In this document: positions 1 to 7,623 of the stretch, piece by piece
How the letters are laid out: each line of letters opens with the position of its first letter
Position numbering within the stretch: the first letter of the stretch is position 1
NCBI GenBank assembly: GCA_003247135.1
Contig: QKAW01000003.1
Coordinates: 1 to 37,740 of the forward strand
Length of the DNA: 37,740 nucleotides
Direction of reading: 5' to 3'
Origin: Spirochaetales bacterium
GTDB lineage: Bacteria > Spirochaetota > Spirochaetia > DSM-2461
Notes under the pieces: model-generated
Seen by the model: only the letters and a program-made list of their open reading frames with translations
The model's database searches: none
What the model was told of the DNA's origin: nothing
Position numbers and translations under genes: made by a program

Positions 1-168
1 GATCTGTCACTTCCTTACTCAAACCAAAGTGCTCCATTAACATTTGTTAACCCAAGATTAAGTGCTGGTGTTGGTTTAGGTATTGGACCATTAGTTATAG
101 ATATCAGTGCCCACTACTTCCTAAATACAGGTATTGCTGCTGGTATAAACTTTGTAATAAGAATTTAA
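1..168 (+). CDS. C-terminal end of a probable outer-membrane or exported protein (partial)
   Basis: An open frame enters from the left edge and stops at 166-168. The visible 55 residues alternate short hydrophobic and Gly-rich stretches (SAGVGLGIGPLVIDISAHYF, then AAGINFVIRI at the end). This looks like the last strands of a beta-barrel or a spirochaetal outer-membrane protein. A strong intrinsic terminator follows 20 bases later, so this is the last gene of its unit. The family cannot be named from this fragment. Confidence 0.55.
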   Translation, partial: DLSLPYSNQSAPLTFVNPRLSAGVGLGIGPLVIDISAHYFLNTGIAAGINFVIRI

Positions 169-187
169 TTTTAATTTAATATTTGCA

Positions 188-212
188 AAGCCTCCTCTTT
201 GGAGGCTTTTTT
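188..212 (+). terminator. Intrinsic terminator
   Basis: Perfect 8-bp stem (AAGCCTCC 188-195 / GGAGGCTT 201-208) with a 5-nt loop, followed by a T run to 212. It lies 20 bases past the stop of the partial gene and about 50 bases before the ABC importer genes, so it separates the two units. It is the only textbook rho-independent terminator in the window. Confidence 0.9.
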
Positions 213-262
213 ATTTATAAAAAAATATATATATTACAATAAACTAAAAGAAGGAACAAATA

Positions 263-1210
263 ATGAAAAAATTATTAATTATTTTATTATTAACTCTAAC
301 TACAGGTATTTTTTCTGTAACAGTTAATATTGCAGCTTTAAAGGGACCAACAGGGCTATCCATGGTTAATTTAATACATCAGAATATGGAATTAGGAAGG
401 GATACAGATGTTAATTACAATATAGTATCAACACCGGATTTGGTTACAGCAGGTCTTCTTTCGGGAGACTATGATATAGCAGCCCTGCCTACAAACTTGG
501 CATCAATAATTTACAATAAAAAGCCGGATTACATCTTAGCTGCAGTTACAGGACAGGGAACACTGTATGTTGTAAGTAGCAGAGAGGATATAAAAACCTT
601 TTCCGACTTAAAGGGTAAAATAGTATATAATATAGCAAGAACCTCCTCTCCAGGGTTTTTATTAAATTATCTATTGCAAAAAAACAGTTTAAATCCTGAA
701 ACAGATCTGGATGTTGATTTCACATATGACCATGTAGCATTAGCTCCAATGCTTATTGCCGGAAAAGTTGAAACAGGAGTTCTTCCGGAGCCATTAGTAA
801 CCATGGTTCTTCTAAAAAACCCAAAAATGCAAGTCGTTCTGGATTTTCAAAAAGAGTATGCAAATAAAACAAATTCACAAAACAGCTATCCTCTTTCGTG
901 TATTGTAGTAAAAGAATCTTTTTACAAAGAAAATCCAGAAATAATAAAGACATTTCTTGAAGAACTTGAGCAATCAATAGAGTTTGTTAACAAAAATCCT
1001 ATGGAGGCTGGTAAAATGGGTGAAGAAGTTGGTCTTGGAGTAACTGGTCCACTGGTAACAAAAGCACTTCCCAGATTAAATTTGGGTTTTATAAGTGCAA
1101 AAAATGCCCAAAAGAGTTTGTCTGATTATTACACTGTTTTATATAATTCAGATCCAAAATCAGTAGGAGGAAAGATCCCAGGATCAGAATTCTATCTGGA
1201 ATCAAAGTAA
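263..1210 (+). CDS. ABC transporter substrate-binding protein (NMT1/SsuA/TauA-like)
   Basis: A 315-residue periplasmic binding protein for an importer encoded by the next two genes. A signal peptide spans residues 1 to about 18 (two Lys, a Leu/Ile core, then GIFS). No lipobox cysteine is visible. The mature part has the features of the NMT1/THI5-like fold: a ligand-loop stretch LKGPTGLSMV near the start, DYDIAALPTNLASIIY, a TFSDLKGK motif around residue 113 and an ALAPMLIAGKVETGVLPEP hinge region. An AAGGA ribosome site precedes the ATG. The substrate cannot be read from the sequence. Relatives carry sulfonates, taurine, nitrate or pyrimidine thiamine precursors, and I saw no TPP riboswitch upstream to favour the last. 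Confidence 0.85.
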   Translation: MKKLLIILLLTLTTGIFSVTVNIAALKGPTGLSMVNLIHQNMELGRDTDVNYNIVSTPDLVTAGLLSGDYDIAALPTNLASIIYNKKPDYILAAVTGQGTLYVVSSREDIKTFSDLKGKIVYNIARTSSPGFLLNYLLQKNSLNPETDLDVDFTYDHVALAPMLIAGKVETGVLPEPLVTMVLLKNPKMQVVLDFQKEYANKTNSQNSYPLSCIVVKESFYKENPEIIKTFLEELEQSIEFVNKNPMEAGKMGEEVGLGVTGPLVTKALPRLNLGFISAKNAQKSLSDYYTVLYNSDPKSVGGKIPGSEFYLESK

Positions 1211-1989
1211 TGAATAAAGTAAAAGGGAGGACAAACAAGGGTTCTTGGTTCTCCCTGGTTTCTATAACACTTATTCTCATAATCTGGAAATTTGCATCTT
1301 TAATTATTGATGCTGATATAATTTTACCACCACCGGAAATTGTAATAAAATCTTTAATAAACATTATCACTAAAAAAAATTTTAGTGATAGAGTTCTAAA
1401 CACACTTTTCCGTGGATTAGCTGGGTTTACAATATCTTACATAAGCGGAATTATCCTTGGACTTTGTTCAGGGCTTTCATCAAGATGCAAATTTCTACTC
1501 CAACCAATAACTTCAATAATACGGTCTACACCTGTAATTTCAATAATCCTTTTGGCATTAATATGGTTTAAAAATAGTAATGTTCCTATTTTCGTAGGAT
1601 TTCTTATGTCATTCCCAATAATTTATGGAAACGTGGTTGAAGGAATATCAACTGTAGATAAAGTACTACTGGAAATGGCAAATATATATAAGATAAAACT
1701 CAAAACCCAAATAATATCCATATATTTACCATCACTTGTGCCATTTATACTTGCTGGTGCTTCACTCTCTCTTGGGGTAGTATGGAAATCTGTTATTGCG
1801 GCAGAAGTTCTTAGTCAGCCTAAATGGGGCATAGGTACAAGTTTAAATGAAGCGAAATCTTTTCTAATAACGGAAGAAGTTCTTGCCTGGACATTTATAG
1901 CAATTTTACTAAGTGTTTTAACTGAACACCTTTTTAGATTAATCCATTACTTGATACAAGGAAAAAATTATGGACATTCATTTAAGTAA
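1210..1989 (+). CDS. ABC transporter permease (SsuC/TauC-like)
   Basis: Inner-membrane subunit of the importer, 259 residues with about six transmembrane helices. The conserved BPD_transp_1 loop that contacts the ATPase lies around residues 150-190 (EGISTVDKVLLEMANIY, then the SLVPFILAGASLSLGVVW region). The family consensus has EAA...G here. The ATG shares one base with the stop of the binding-protein gene (TAATG), so translation is probably coupled. No good Shine-Dalgarno is seen. It works with the binding protein upstream and the ATPase downstream. Confidence 0.87.
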   Translation: MNKVKGRTNKGSWFSLVSITLILIIWKFASLIIDADIILPPPEIVIKSLINIITKKNFSDRVLNTLFRGLAGFTISYISGIILGLCSGLSSRCKFLLQPITSIIRSTPVISIILLALIWFKNSNVPIFVGFLMSFPIIYGNVVEGISTVDKVLLEMANIYKIKLKTQIISIYLPSLVPFILAGASLSLGVVWKSVIAAEVLSQPKWGIGTSLNEAKSFLITEEVLAWTFIAILLSVLTEHLFRLIHYLIQGKNYGHSFK

Positions 1990-2674
1990 TATAAATTTTA
2001 AATATAATAATCTGATAATTTTTGATGGATTAAATTTAAATATTCCCAAAGGTAAGGTAACTGCCATTCTTGGACCATCAGGCTGTGGAAAAACAACATT
2101 ATTAAACTTAATATCCGGTGTAATAAAACCTGATTCTGGAACAATAGACTACCCAGAAACACAAATTCTAAGCTATATATTTCAAGAACCCAGACTATTA
2201 CCATGGAAAAATGTAAGTGAAAATATTAATTACGTACTTGGTAATATCTCCAGGGATAAAAGAGATGAAAGAATTCATCATTATTTAGAGAAGATGGAAT
2301 TAGTTAAATTTTCCAACTACTACCCAAGAGAGTTAAGTGGAGGAATGAAACAGAGGGTCTCAATTGCCAGAGCTTTTGCCTATCCATCTAATACTATTCT
2401 AATGGATGAACCCTTTAAAGGACTGGACCTCAATCTGAAACTTAATCTATTCAAACTTTTTGATGAGATTTGGAAAGAAGACCAAAGAACAGCTATATTT
2501 GTAACCCACGATATTCATGAAGCATTACTACTTGGAGACCAAATAGTTGTTTTCTCCAATAGACCAGTAAAAATTAGAAGAAAATTTGACAACACCACCC
2601 CTTATAACGAAAGAACCCTACAAAACAGCTCAATTTTACAATTAGAAAAAGAACTATATACACTCTTATCATAA
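1970..2674 (+). CDS. ABC transporter ATP-binding protein (SsuB/TauB-like)
   Basis: ATPase subunit of the importer, 234 residues. All nucleotide-binding motifs are intact: Walker A GPSGCGKTT at 35-43, Q-loop Gln72, signature LSGGMKQR at 122-129, Walker B ILMDEP at 143-148 and H-loop His180. The FQEPRLLPW stretch after the Q-loop is typical of the nitrate/taurine/sulfonate class. The gene overlaps the permease by 20 bases and has its own AAGGA ribosome site within the permease end. There is no C-terminal regulatory domain. Confidence 0.93.
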   Translation: MDIHLSNINFKYNNLIIFDGLNLNIPKGKVTAILGPSGCGKTTLLNLISGVIKPDSGTIDYPETQILSYIFQEPRLLPWKNVSENINYVLGNISRDKRDERIHHYLEKMELVKFSNYYPRELSGGMKQRVSIARAFAYPSNTILMDEPFKGLDLNLKLNLFKLFDEIWKEDQRTAIFVTHDIHEALLLGDQIVVFSNRPVKIRRKFDNTTPYNERTLQNSSILQLEKELYTLLS

Positions 2675-2701
2675 AAAAATCAAATTTAATTTCAAAAATA
2701 G

Positions 2702-2730
2702 TTGTCTCTATATAAATGATAAACTATAAT
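2702..2730 (+). promoter_or_regulatory. Predicted sigma-70-type promoter of dat-ddc
   Basis: TTGTCT at 2702-2707, a 17-base spacer, and a perfect TATAAT at 2725-2730. A GGAGGA ribosome site at 2771-2776 and the dat ATG at 2782 leave an untranslated leader of about 45 bases. This separates dat-ddc from the ABC importer upstream. Confidence 0.7.
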
Positions 2731-2781
2731 TCGTCTAAACTTACATAGTAGGTACATTTTCCCTTTTAACGGAGGAAAGAC

Positions 2782-4134
2782 ATGGCTAATACTACATGTA
2801 CAAACGAATATTACATTAATCGGCAAGAAAAAACCGAGTCTAATGCAAGAACTTACCCTAGAAAATTTCCATTATCTCTAAAAAAAGCCCACGGATCATG
2901 GGTAGAAGATATCGAAGGAAATAGATACCTGGATGCACTTTGTGGTGCAGGAACTTTAGCCCTTGGTCATAATTACCAAGAAATAAATGATAAATTGATT
3001 GAAATTATCAGTTCAGGTATGCCACTGCATACGCTGGATCTTACAACTCCTATAAAAGATGAGTTTGTAACTAAATTGTTATCGACCCTACCTGAGGAGT
3101 TACAAAATAATGCAAAAGTACAGTTTTGTAGTCCATCAGGAACCGATGCTGTTGATGCTGCTTTAAAACTTTGTAAAACAGCAACTGGTAGAGATTCTAT
3201 AATAGCATTTGGTGGAGCATATCACGGAATGGGTCATGGTGCGTTAGCAATGACTGGAAATCTTACAGCAAAGAACAGTGTAACCGGATTAATGCCTAAT
3301 GTACATTTTTTACCATACCCTTATGACTACCGTTGTCCTTTCGGATTAGGAGGAGAAGCAGGTGTCGAAGCTGCATGTCAAATATTTGAAAGAACATTAA
3401 AAGACCCTGAAAGTGGTATAACAAAACCTGCTGCTGTAATTTTAGAGCCAATACAGGGAGAGGGTGGTGTTATCCCTGCTCCCGCAAAATTTCTGCAAAC
3501 TGTTAGAAGAGTTACTAAAGAGTTAGGAATTCCAATGATAGTTGACGAAATTCAGTGTGGAGTTGGAAGATCCGGAAAATTCTTTGCCTTTGAATATGCT
3601 GAAATTACTCCAGATGTAATTTTGGTATCAAAAGCCATTGGTGGATCACAACCACTTTCTGTTGTTATTTATAATAAAGAGCTGGATGTTTGGAAACCTG
3701 GAGCACATGCTGGAACATTTAGAGGTAATCAGTTAGCTATGGCTGCTGGAACTATAGTTATGGATGTTGTTAACAACAAAGATTTTCTTAACGAAGTTAC
3801 TAGAAAAGGAAACTATATAAGAGAGAGATTAAATTCTCTTAAAGAAAAAGTCTCAATTATAGGGGATGTTAGAGGTAAAGGTTTAATGATTGGATTGGAA
3901 ATTATTGATCCAAAATCTGCTTCTGACAGCCTTGGATCAAAAGATGCTTCTGGTGAATACGCTATGCAAATTCAGAAAAAAGCTTTTGAAAATAGATTAA
4001 TTATCGAAAAAGGTGGAAGACACGGGTCAGTTATCCGTTTTTTAAATGCCTTAAATATTACAGATGAAGAGACAGAGGTAATATTAAATACTTTGGAAAA
4101 AGTAATTTCTGAGGTTAATAATGGAATTAAGTAA
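2782..4134 (+). CDS. dat: Diaminobutyrate--2-oxoglutarate aminotransferase
   Basis: Class III PLP aminotransferase, 450 residues. It forms L-2,4-diaminobutyrate from aspartate 4-semialdehyde with glutamate as donor. Visible features are the phosphate-binding SPSGTDAVDAALKL (117-130), AYHGMGHG (146-153), EPIQGEGG (222-229), IVDEIQCGVGRSG with the PLP-ring Asp255, and the Schiff-base Lys284 in SKAIGG. The PFGLGGEAG insert and HAGTFRGNQLAMAAG are characteristic of the Dat/EctB branch. A very strong Shine-Dalgarno (GGAGGA) and a good promoter precede it. It overlaps the decarboxylase gene by 14 bases, which supports the diaminopropane role over ectoine synthesis: no ectA or ectC is present. Confidence 0.9.
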   Translation: MANTTCTNEYYINRQEKTESNARTYPRKFPLSLKKAHGSWVEDIEGNRYLDALCGAGTLALGHNYQEINDKLIEIISSGMPLHTLDLTTPIKDEFVTKLLSTLPEELQNNAKVQFCSPSGTDAVDAALKLCKTATGRDSIIAFGGAYHGMGHGALAMTGNLTAKNSVTGLMPNVHFLPYPYDYRCPFGLGGEAGVEAACQIFERTLKDPESGITKPAAVILEPIQGEGGVIPAPAKFLQTVRRVTKELGIPMIVDEIQCGVGRSGKFFAFEYAEITPDVILVSKAIGGSQPLSVVIYNKELDVWKPGAHAGTFRGNQLAMAAGTIVMDVVNNKDFLNEVTRKGNYIRERLNSLKEKVSIIGDVRGKGLMIGLEIIDPKSASDSLGSKDASGEYAMQIQKKAFENRLIIEKGGRHGSVIRFLNALNITDEETEVILNTLEKVISEVNNGIK

Positions 4135-5590
4135 CAATCTATTTTTAACTAATGATAAAAATAATAAGAATTTGTTTACAGAAAATGTAAATAAAGCTGC
4201 AAAAATTATAGCAGACTCCTATACATCCACAAAAGCATATTCAGGGTTAACTCCTGAAGAGCTGAAAAAACTTATATCAGGAATTGAAATCCTTCCTCAA
4301 AAAGGGGAAGGTTTTGATAAAGTCTTGGAAAAAGTACGAGATATAATTCTGCCGAATATGTTAAAGGTTAGCTCAACAGATTATATGGCACACCTTCACA
4401 GTCCTCCACTTTTAGAGAGCTTAATATCTGAATTGATATTAGCTAGTGGTAATCAGTCTATGGACTCTTGGGATCAGGCTCCAATAGCAACAGAGATTGA
4501 AGTTGATGTAATTAATCAACTATGCAGACTATACAATTTACCTAAAACAGCTGACGGAATTTTCACTTCAGGAGGGACTCAATCCAACCTGATGGGCTTA
4601 ACCCTGGCCAGAGACTGGTTTTGTAATAAAATTGAAAACCACGATGTTAAAAAACTTGGACTACCAGCTGACTACAACAAAATAAGAATTTACACATCTG
4701 AAATTTCCCACTTTTCTGTTGAAAAGAGTGCCCATCTATTGGGTCTTGGATATAACTCTGTAGTTAAGGTTCCTGTTACTGCAGACCAGAAAATGGATGT
4801 TGATATTCTTGAAACATTAATTGAAAAGGATATAAACAGCGGTTTAAAACCAATGGCAATTACAGCAACAGTAGGAACAACAGACTATGGAAGTATTGAC
4901 AACCTGATTAGACTTAGTAATATTTGCCAAAAATACAATATCTGGTTACATGCTGATGCAGCCTATGGAAGTGGTTTAATATTGTCGGAAAAGAACTCTA
5001 CAAGAATAACAGGAATAGAACTTTGCGATTCAATTACTGTTGATTTCCATAAAATGTTTCTGCTACCTATCAGTTGTGGAGCATTTTTTGTTAAGGATAA
5101 AGAAAATTTTTCTCACCTAATGCTGCATGCAGACTATCTAAACAGAGAAGAGGATGAAGAAGAAGGTTATACAAATCTTGTTGGAAAATCCATGCAAACA
5201 ACTAGACGGTTCGATGCACTTAAAGTTTGGATGATGTTCCTCTCATTAGGTAAAGAAAATCTTTCAAACCTGATTGATAAAAGCCTGGAGAATGCAAATT
5301 TCTTTTATGATCTCATAAAATCAAGAGATGACTTTGAGGTTGTAACCAAACCTGAAATTAGTTCTGTCGTATTCAGATTTTATGATAAAAATATCTCTAA
5401 TGAACAGTTGGATGAATTAAACAAAAGAATTAGAAGAGATCTTATTCATTCAAATGGAATTGTTATTGGTCAGACAATATTTAACAAAAAGGTTTTTCTA
5501 AAGGTAACACTATTAAATCCTATGGTATCCCATGAAAATCTTGAAAATTTAATTAAAGTGATTACTGAAAAGAGTGTACAATTACGTTAG
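4121..5590 (+). CDS. ddc: L-2,4-diaminobutyrate decarboxylase
   Basis: Group II PLP decarboxylase, 489 residues, expected to convert L-2,4-diaminobutyrate to 1,3-diaminopropane in the cytosol. The fold is recognisable from HLHSPPLLESL (91-101), TSGGTQSNLMGLTLAR (149-164), HADAAYG (277-283) and the PLP lysine in DSITVDFHKMF (Lys311). It overlaps the end of dat by 14 bases and has a GAGG ribosome site inside dat, so the two are co-translated. Family members also decarboxylate glutamate, tyrosine or cysteine sulfinate. The call for diaminobutyrate rests mainly on the dat neighbour. Confidence 0.85.
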   Translation: MELSNNLFLTNDKNNKNLFTENVNKAAKIIADSYTSTKAYSGLTPEELKKLISGIEILPQKGEGFDKVLEKVRDIILPNMLKVSSTDYMAHLHSPPLLESLISELILASGNQSMDSWDQAPIATEIEVDVINQLCRLYNLPKTADGIFTSGGTQSNLMGLTLARDWFCNKIENHDVKKLGLPADYNKIRIYTSEISHFSVEKSAHLLGLGYNSVVKVPVTADQKMDVDILETLIEKDINSGLKPMAITATVGTTDYGSIDNLIRLSNICQKYNIWLHADAAYGSGLILSEKNSTRITGIELCDSITVDFHKMFLLPISCGAFFVKDKENFSHLMLHADYLNREEDEEEGYTNLVGKSMQTTRRFDALKVWMMFLSLGKENLSNLIDKSLENANFFYDLIKSRDDFEVVTKPEISSVVFRFYDKNISNEQLDELNKRIRRDLIHSNGIVIGQTIFNKKVFLKVTLLNPMVSHENLENLIKVITEKSVQLR

Positions 5591-5602
5591 TTTCAATATA
5601 AT
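5575..5602 (+). promoter_or_regulatory. Predicted promoter of the Hpt-regulator pair (leaderless geometry)
   Basis: TGTACA at 5575-5580, a 16-base spacer, and a perfect TATAAT at 5597-5602. Only 8 bases separate it from the ATG at 5611, and no Shine-Dalgarno lies between. Transcription would begin within a few bases of the start codon. Confidence 0.45.
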
Positions 5603-5610
5603 TTATTTAT

Positions 5611-5958
5611 ATGGAAAATAATTTAATAAATATCAACAGCTTATTATATCGTACAATGAATGATGCAGATCTTGCAAAAGATGTATTGTACGATTATTTA
5701 AACGAAATCCCTAAGCTGTTTTCAGATATAAAAAATGCTCTAGACTCTGAAGACTACAATAAGCTTAAAAATCTTGCCCATAAAATCAAGGGAGCCAGTG
5801 CATCAATAGGTGCGAATGTAATGAAGATAGAAGCCGAATCTCTTGAAAGCCTTGCAATGGAAAGTAATAAATCAACAATAAAAAATCATTTAGAAATATT
5901 CAAAGGCAAACTTGACGAAACAATTGAAACAATTAAAAAACTGGAGTTAATGGTTTAA
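5611..5958 (+). CDS. Histidine phosphotransfer (Hpt) protein, HptB-like
   Basis: A single-domain 115-residue Hpt protein. The phospho-acceptor is His57 in LAHKIKGASASIGA, within a helical bundle predicted from heptad-like Leu/Ile spacing throughout. It would shuttle phosphate from a hybrid sensor kinase (none in the window) to a receiver domain, most likely the one in the next gene, whose ATG overlaps this stop codon by one base. The size and order match Pseudomonas HptB followed by HsbR. The start has no ribosome site but a TATAAT 8 bases upstream. Confidence 0.88.
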   Translation: MENNLININSLLYRTMNDADLAKDVLYDYLNEIPKLFSDIKNALDSEDYNKLKNLAHKIKGASASIGANVMKIEAESLESLAMESNKSTIKNHLEIFKGKLDETIETIKKLELMV

Positions 5959-7589
5959 TGAAAATTCTTATAGCAGAAGACTCTACAACATCTCGAAAAC
6001 TATTAAAAGGTATTCTTCAAAAAATGGAATTTACTGTAACCGAGGCAATTGATGGTTCAGATGCTTGGGAAAAACTCCAGGAAGAGACACCCCCACGAAT
6101 TGCAATAATTGATTGGTTAATGCCAAATTTAAATGGGATAGAGCTTGTAAAAAAGATCCGTAAACAGGAAAAAGAGACAAATAAATATACCTATATTATT
6201 ATGGTAACATCAAATAGTGAAGAGAAAGATGCAAACCTAGGCTTCGATGCTGGAGTGGATAACTTTCTTACAAAACCTGTAGATCCAAACAGGTTAAGTA
6301 TAACACTTAGAATCGCTAAAAGAATAATTGGACAACAAGAGTATTTAAACGGCATTCAATTTAAACTGGGACAGCAACTGTTAAAACAAAAAGAAGAGAT
6401 AAAAAGAGCCCAAGAAATTCAGAAAATTCTTAATACTTCAGTACTACCACAATCCGAAAGCGTAAATATTAGGGCTGTTTATAATCCTTCACAAGAAATG
6501 GGTGGAGATTTTTTTAATATTGTTAATACAATTAGAGGAAATATAGCTGTAATAATGGTTGACTGTACAGGTCATGGGCTTGAAGCATCCATGTATGCAA
6601 CACTATTAAAATCCGTATGTGACAGACATATTTATCTATTAGATAACCCCAAATATCTAAACAGTTTTATTCAAATGGTTAATATTGATGTTTCAGGTTA
6701 CATAACATCTGATCAGTTTCCTGTAATGTTTGCTTCAATTTACGAACCGGAAACCAAAAAGTTTTACTATAGTAGTGCAAATGGAGAGCATCCTTATCTT
6801 ATTAGGAATAATAGTGTATATAAACTGGCCAGAGTTCAAGGAATGCACCTTGGATACAATACAGAGAGTCAGTACTTTATAAAAAGCTTCCAGGTTAATC
6901 CTGAGGATATTATTCTTTTCTATTCTGATGCAATAATCGAAATAGATAATGCATCATGGGATAGACATGATGATCGGATACTAAGAAAAATCTTAACAAA
7001 TACCGGTAAAAATTTAAGTGAATTTAATTCAAACCTAATGAATTTTATTGAGGAGACTTCTGGTAGTACAACTTTAGAAGATGATTTAAGCTTAATATAT
7101 TTTCAAATAAAAGATCCTGTACATCATCACTCAATAATAGAGAGCAAAGGGCAAATGTTTACAGAGATAGAAGTTCTTGAAAAACAGCTCTATGAGTTTG
7201 ACTACTCCTGGGATGATATACAAAAAATATCTATAGCTTATAAAGAGCTGATAGTAAACTCTCTGGACCATGGTTGTGTTGATTCAAACAGTTTAAAAGC
7301 TACACTTGATTACCAAATTAATTGCAATAAAGTTATACTTAGTGTAGAAGATGATGGTTGCGGGTTTGACCCGGAAGATATTCCAGATCCCACAGATTTA
7401 AACAGACTTGAAGAACTACTAAAAAACAATAAGGAAGAAGAGTATACCCATGGACGGGGTATATGGCTGGCAAATAATCTTGCAGATGAAGTAATATTCA
7501 GTTGTGGAGGCAGAAAAGCAACGATTAACCATAATAAAAGTAAAATATACACAAGCAATAACTATGTCTCACCTATTGATAATAAATAG
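5958..7589 (+). CDS. Three-domain response regulator: REC - PP2C (SpoIIE) phosphatase - HATPase (HsbR/RsbU-RsbW type)
   Basis: A 543-residue fusion. The REC domain (1-120) has acidic residues Glu7/Asp8, phospho-acceptor Asp52, Thr84 and Lys106. A coiled linker (about 128-160) leads to a SpoIIE-type PP2C phosphatase (165-385) with metal ligands in GGD (182-184), DCTGHG (Asp202), SDAIIE (Asp324) and LEDDLS (Asp375/376). A GHKL ATPase of the RsbW anti-sigma class follows (400-535), with N-box YKELIVNSLDHG (Glu430, Asn434), G1 box VEDDGCGF and G2 box GRGIW. Phosphorylation of REC should switch between dephosphorylating and phosphorylating a STAS partner, which is not encoded nearby. It is coupled to the Hpt gene by a one-base overlap. 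Confidence 0.92.
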   Translation: MKILIAEDSTTSRKLLKGILQKMEFTVTEAIDGSDAWEKLQEETPPRIAIIDWLMPNLNGIELVKKIRKQEKETNKYTYIIMVTSNSEEKDANLGFDAGVDNFLTKPVDPNRLSITLRIAKRIIGQQEYLNGIQFKLGQQLLKQKEEIKRAQEIQKILNTSVLPQSESVNIRAVYNPSQEMGGDFFNIVNTIRGNIAVIMVDCTGHGLEASMYATLLKSVCDRHIYLLDNPKYLNSFIQMVNIDVSGYITSDQFPVMFASIYEPETKKFYYSSANGEHPYLIRNNSVYKLARVQGMHLGYNTESQYFIKSFQVNPEDIILFYSDAIIEIDNASWDRHDDRILRKILTNTGKNLSEFNSNLMNFIEETSGSTTLEDDLSLIYFQIKDPVHHHSIIESKGQMFTEIEVLEKQLYEFDYSWDDIQKISIAYKELIVNSLDHGCVDSNSLKATLDYQINCNKVILSVEDDGCGFDPEDIPDPTDLNRLEELLKNNKEEEYTHGRGIWLANNLADEVIFSCGGRKATINHNKSKIYTSNNYVSPIDNK

Positions 7590-7604
7590 CTCAAAGGGTA
7601 AATT
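7576..7604 (+). promoter_or_regulatory. Possible promoter of argS
   Basis: TTGATA at 7576-7581, a 17-base spacer and TAAATT at 7599-7604. The -35 lies inside the end of the regulator gene. A GGAG ribosome site follows before the ATG at 7624. It is a moderate match in AT-rich DNA. Confidence 0.4.
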
Positions 7605-7623
7605 ATCCTAAATAGGAGATTTT

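Noticed and set aside
213..262. Possible TPP riboswitch or operator before the ABC importer
   Set aside because: Only 50 AT-rich bases lie between the terminator and the start; there is no room for, or sign of, a conserved riboswitch core.
7310..7558. Reverse-strand open frame of 82 residues inside the regulator gene
   Set aside because: It lies wholly under the HATPase coding sequence, is Ser/Leu-rich without motifs, and has no neighbour or ribosome site. The same applies to the other frames antisense to genes with clear families.
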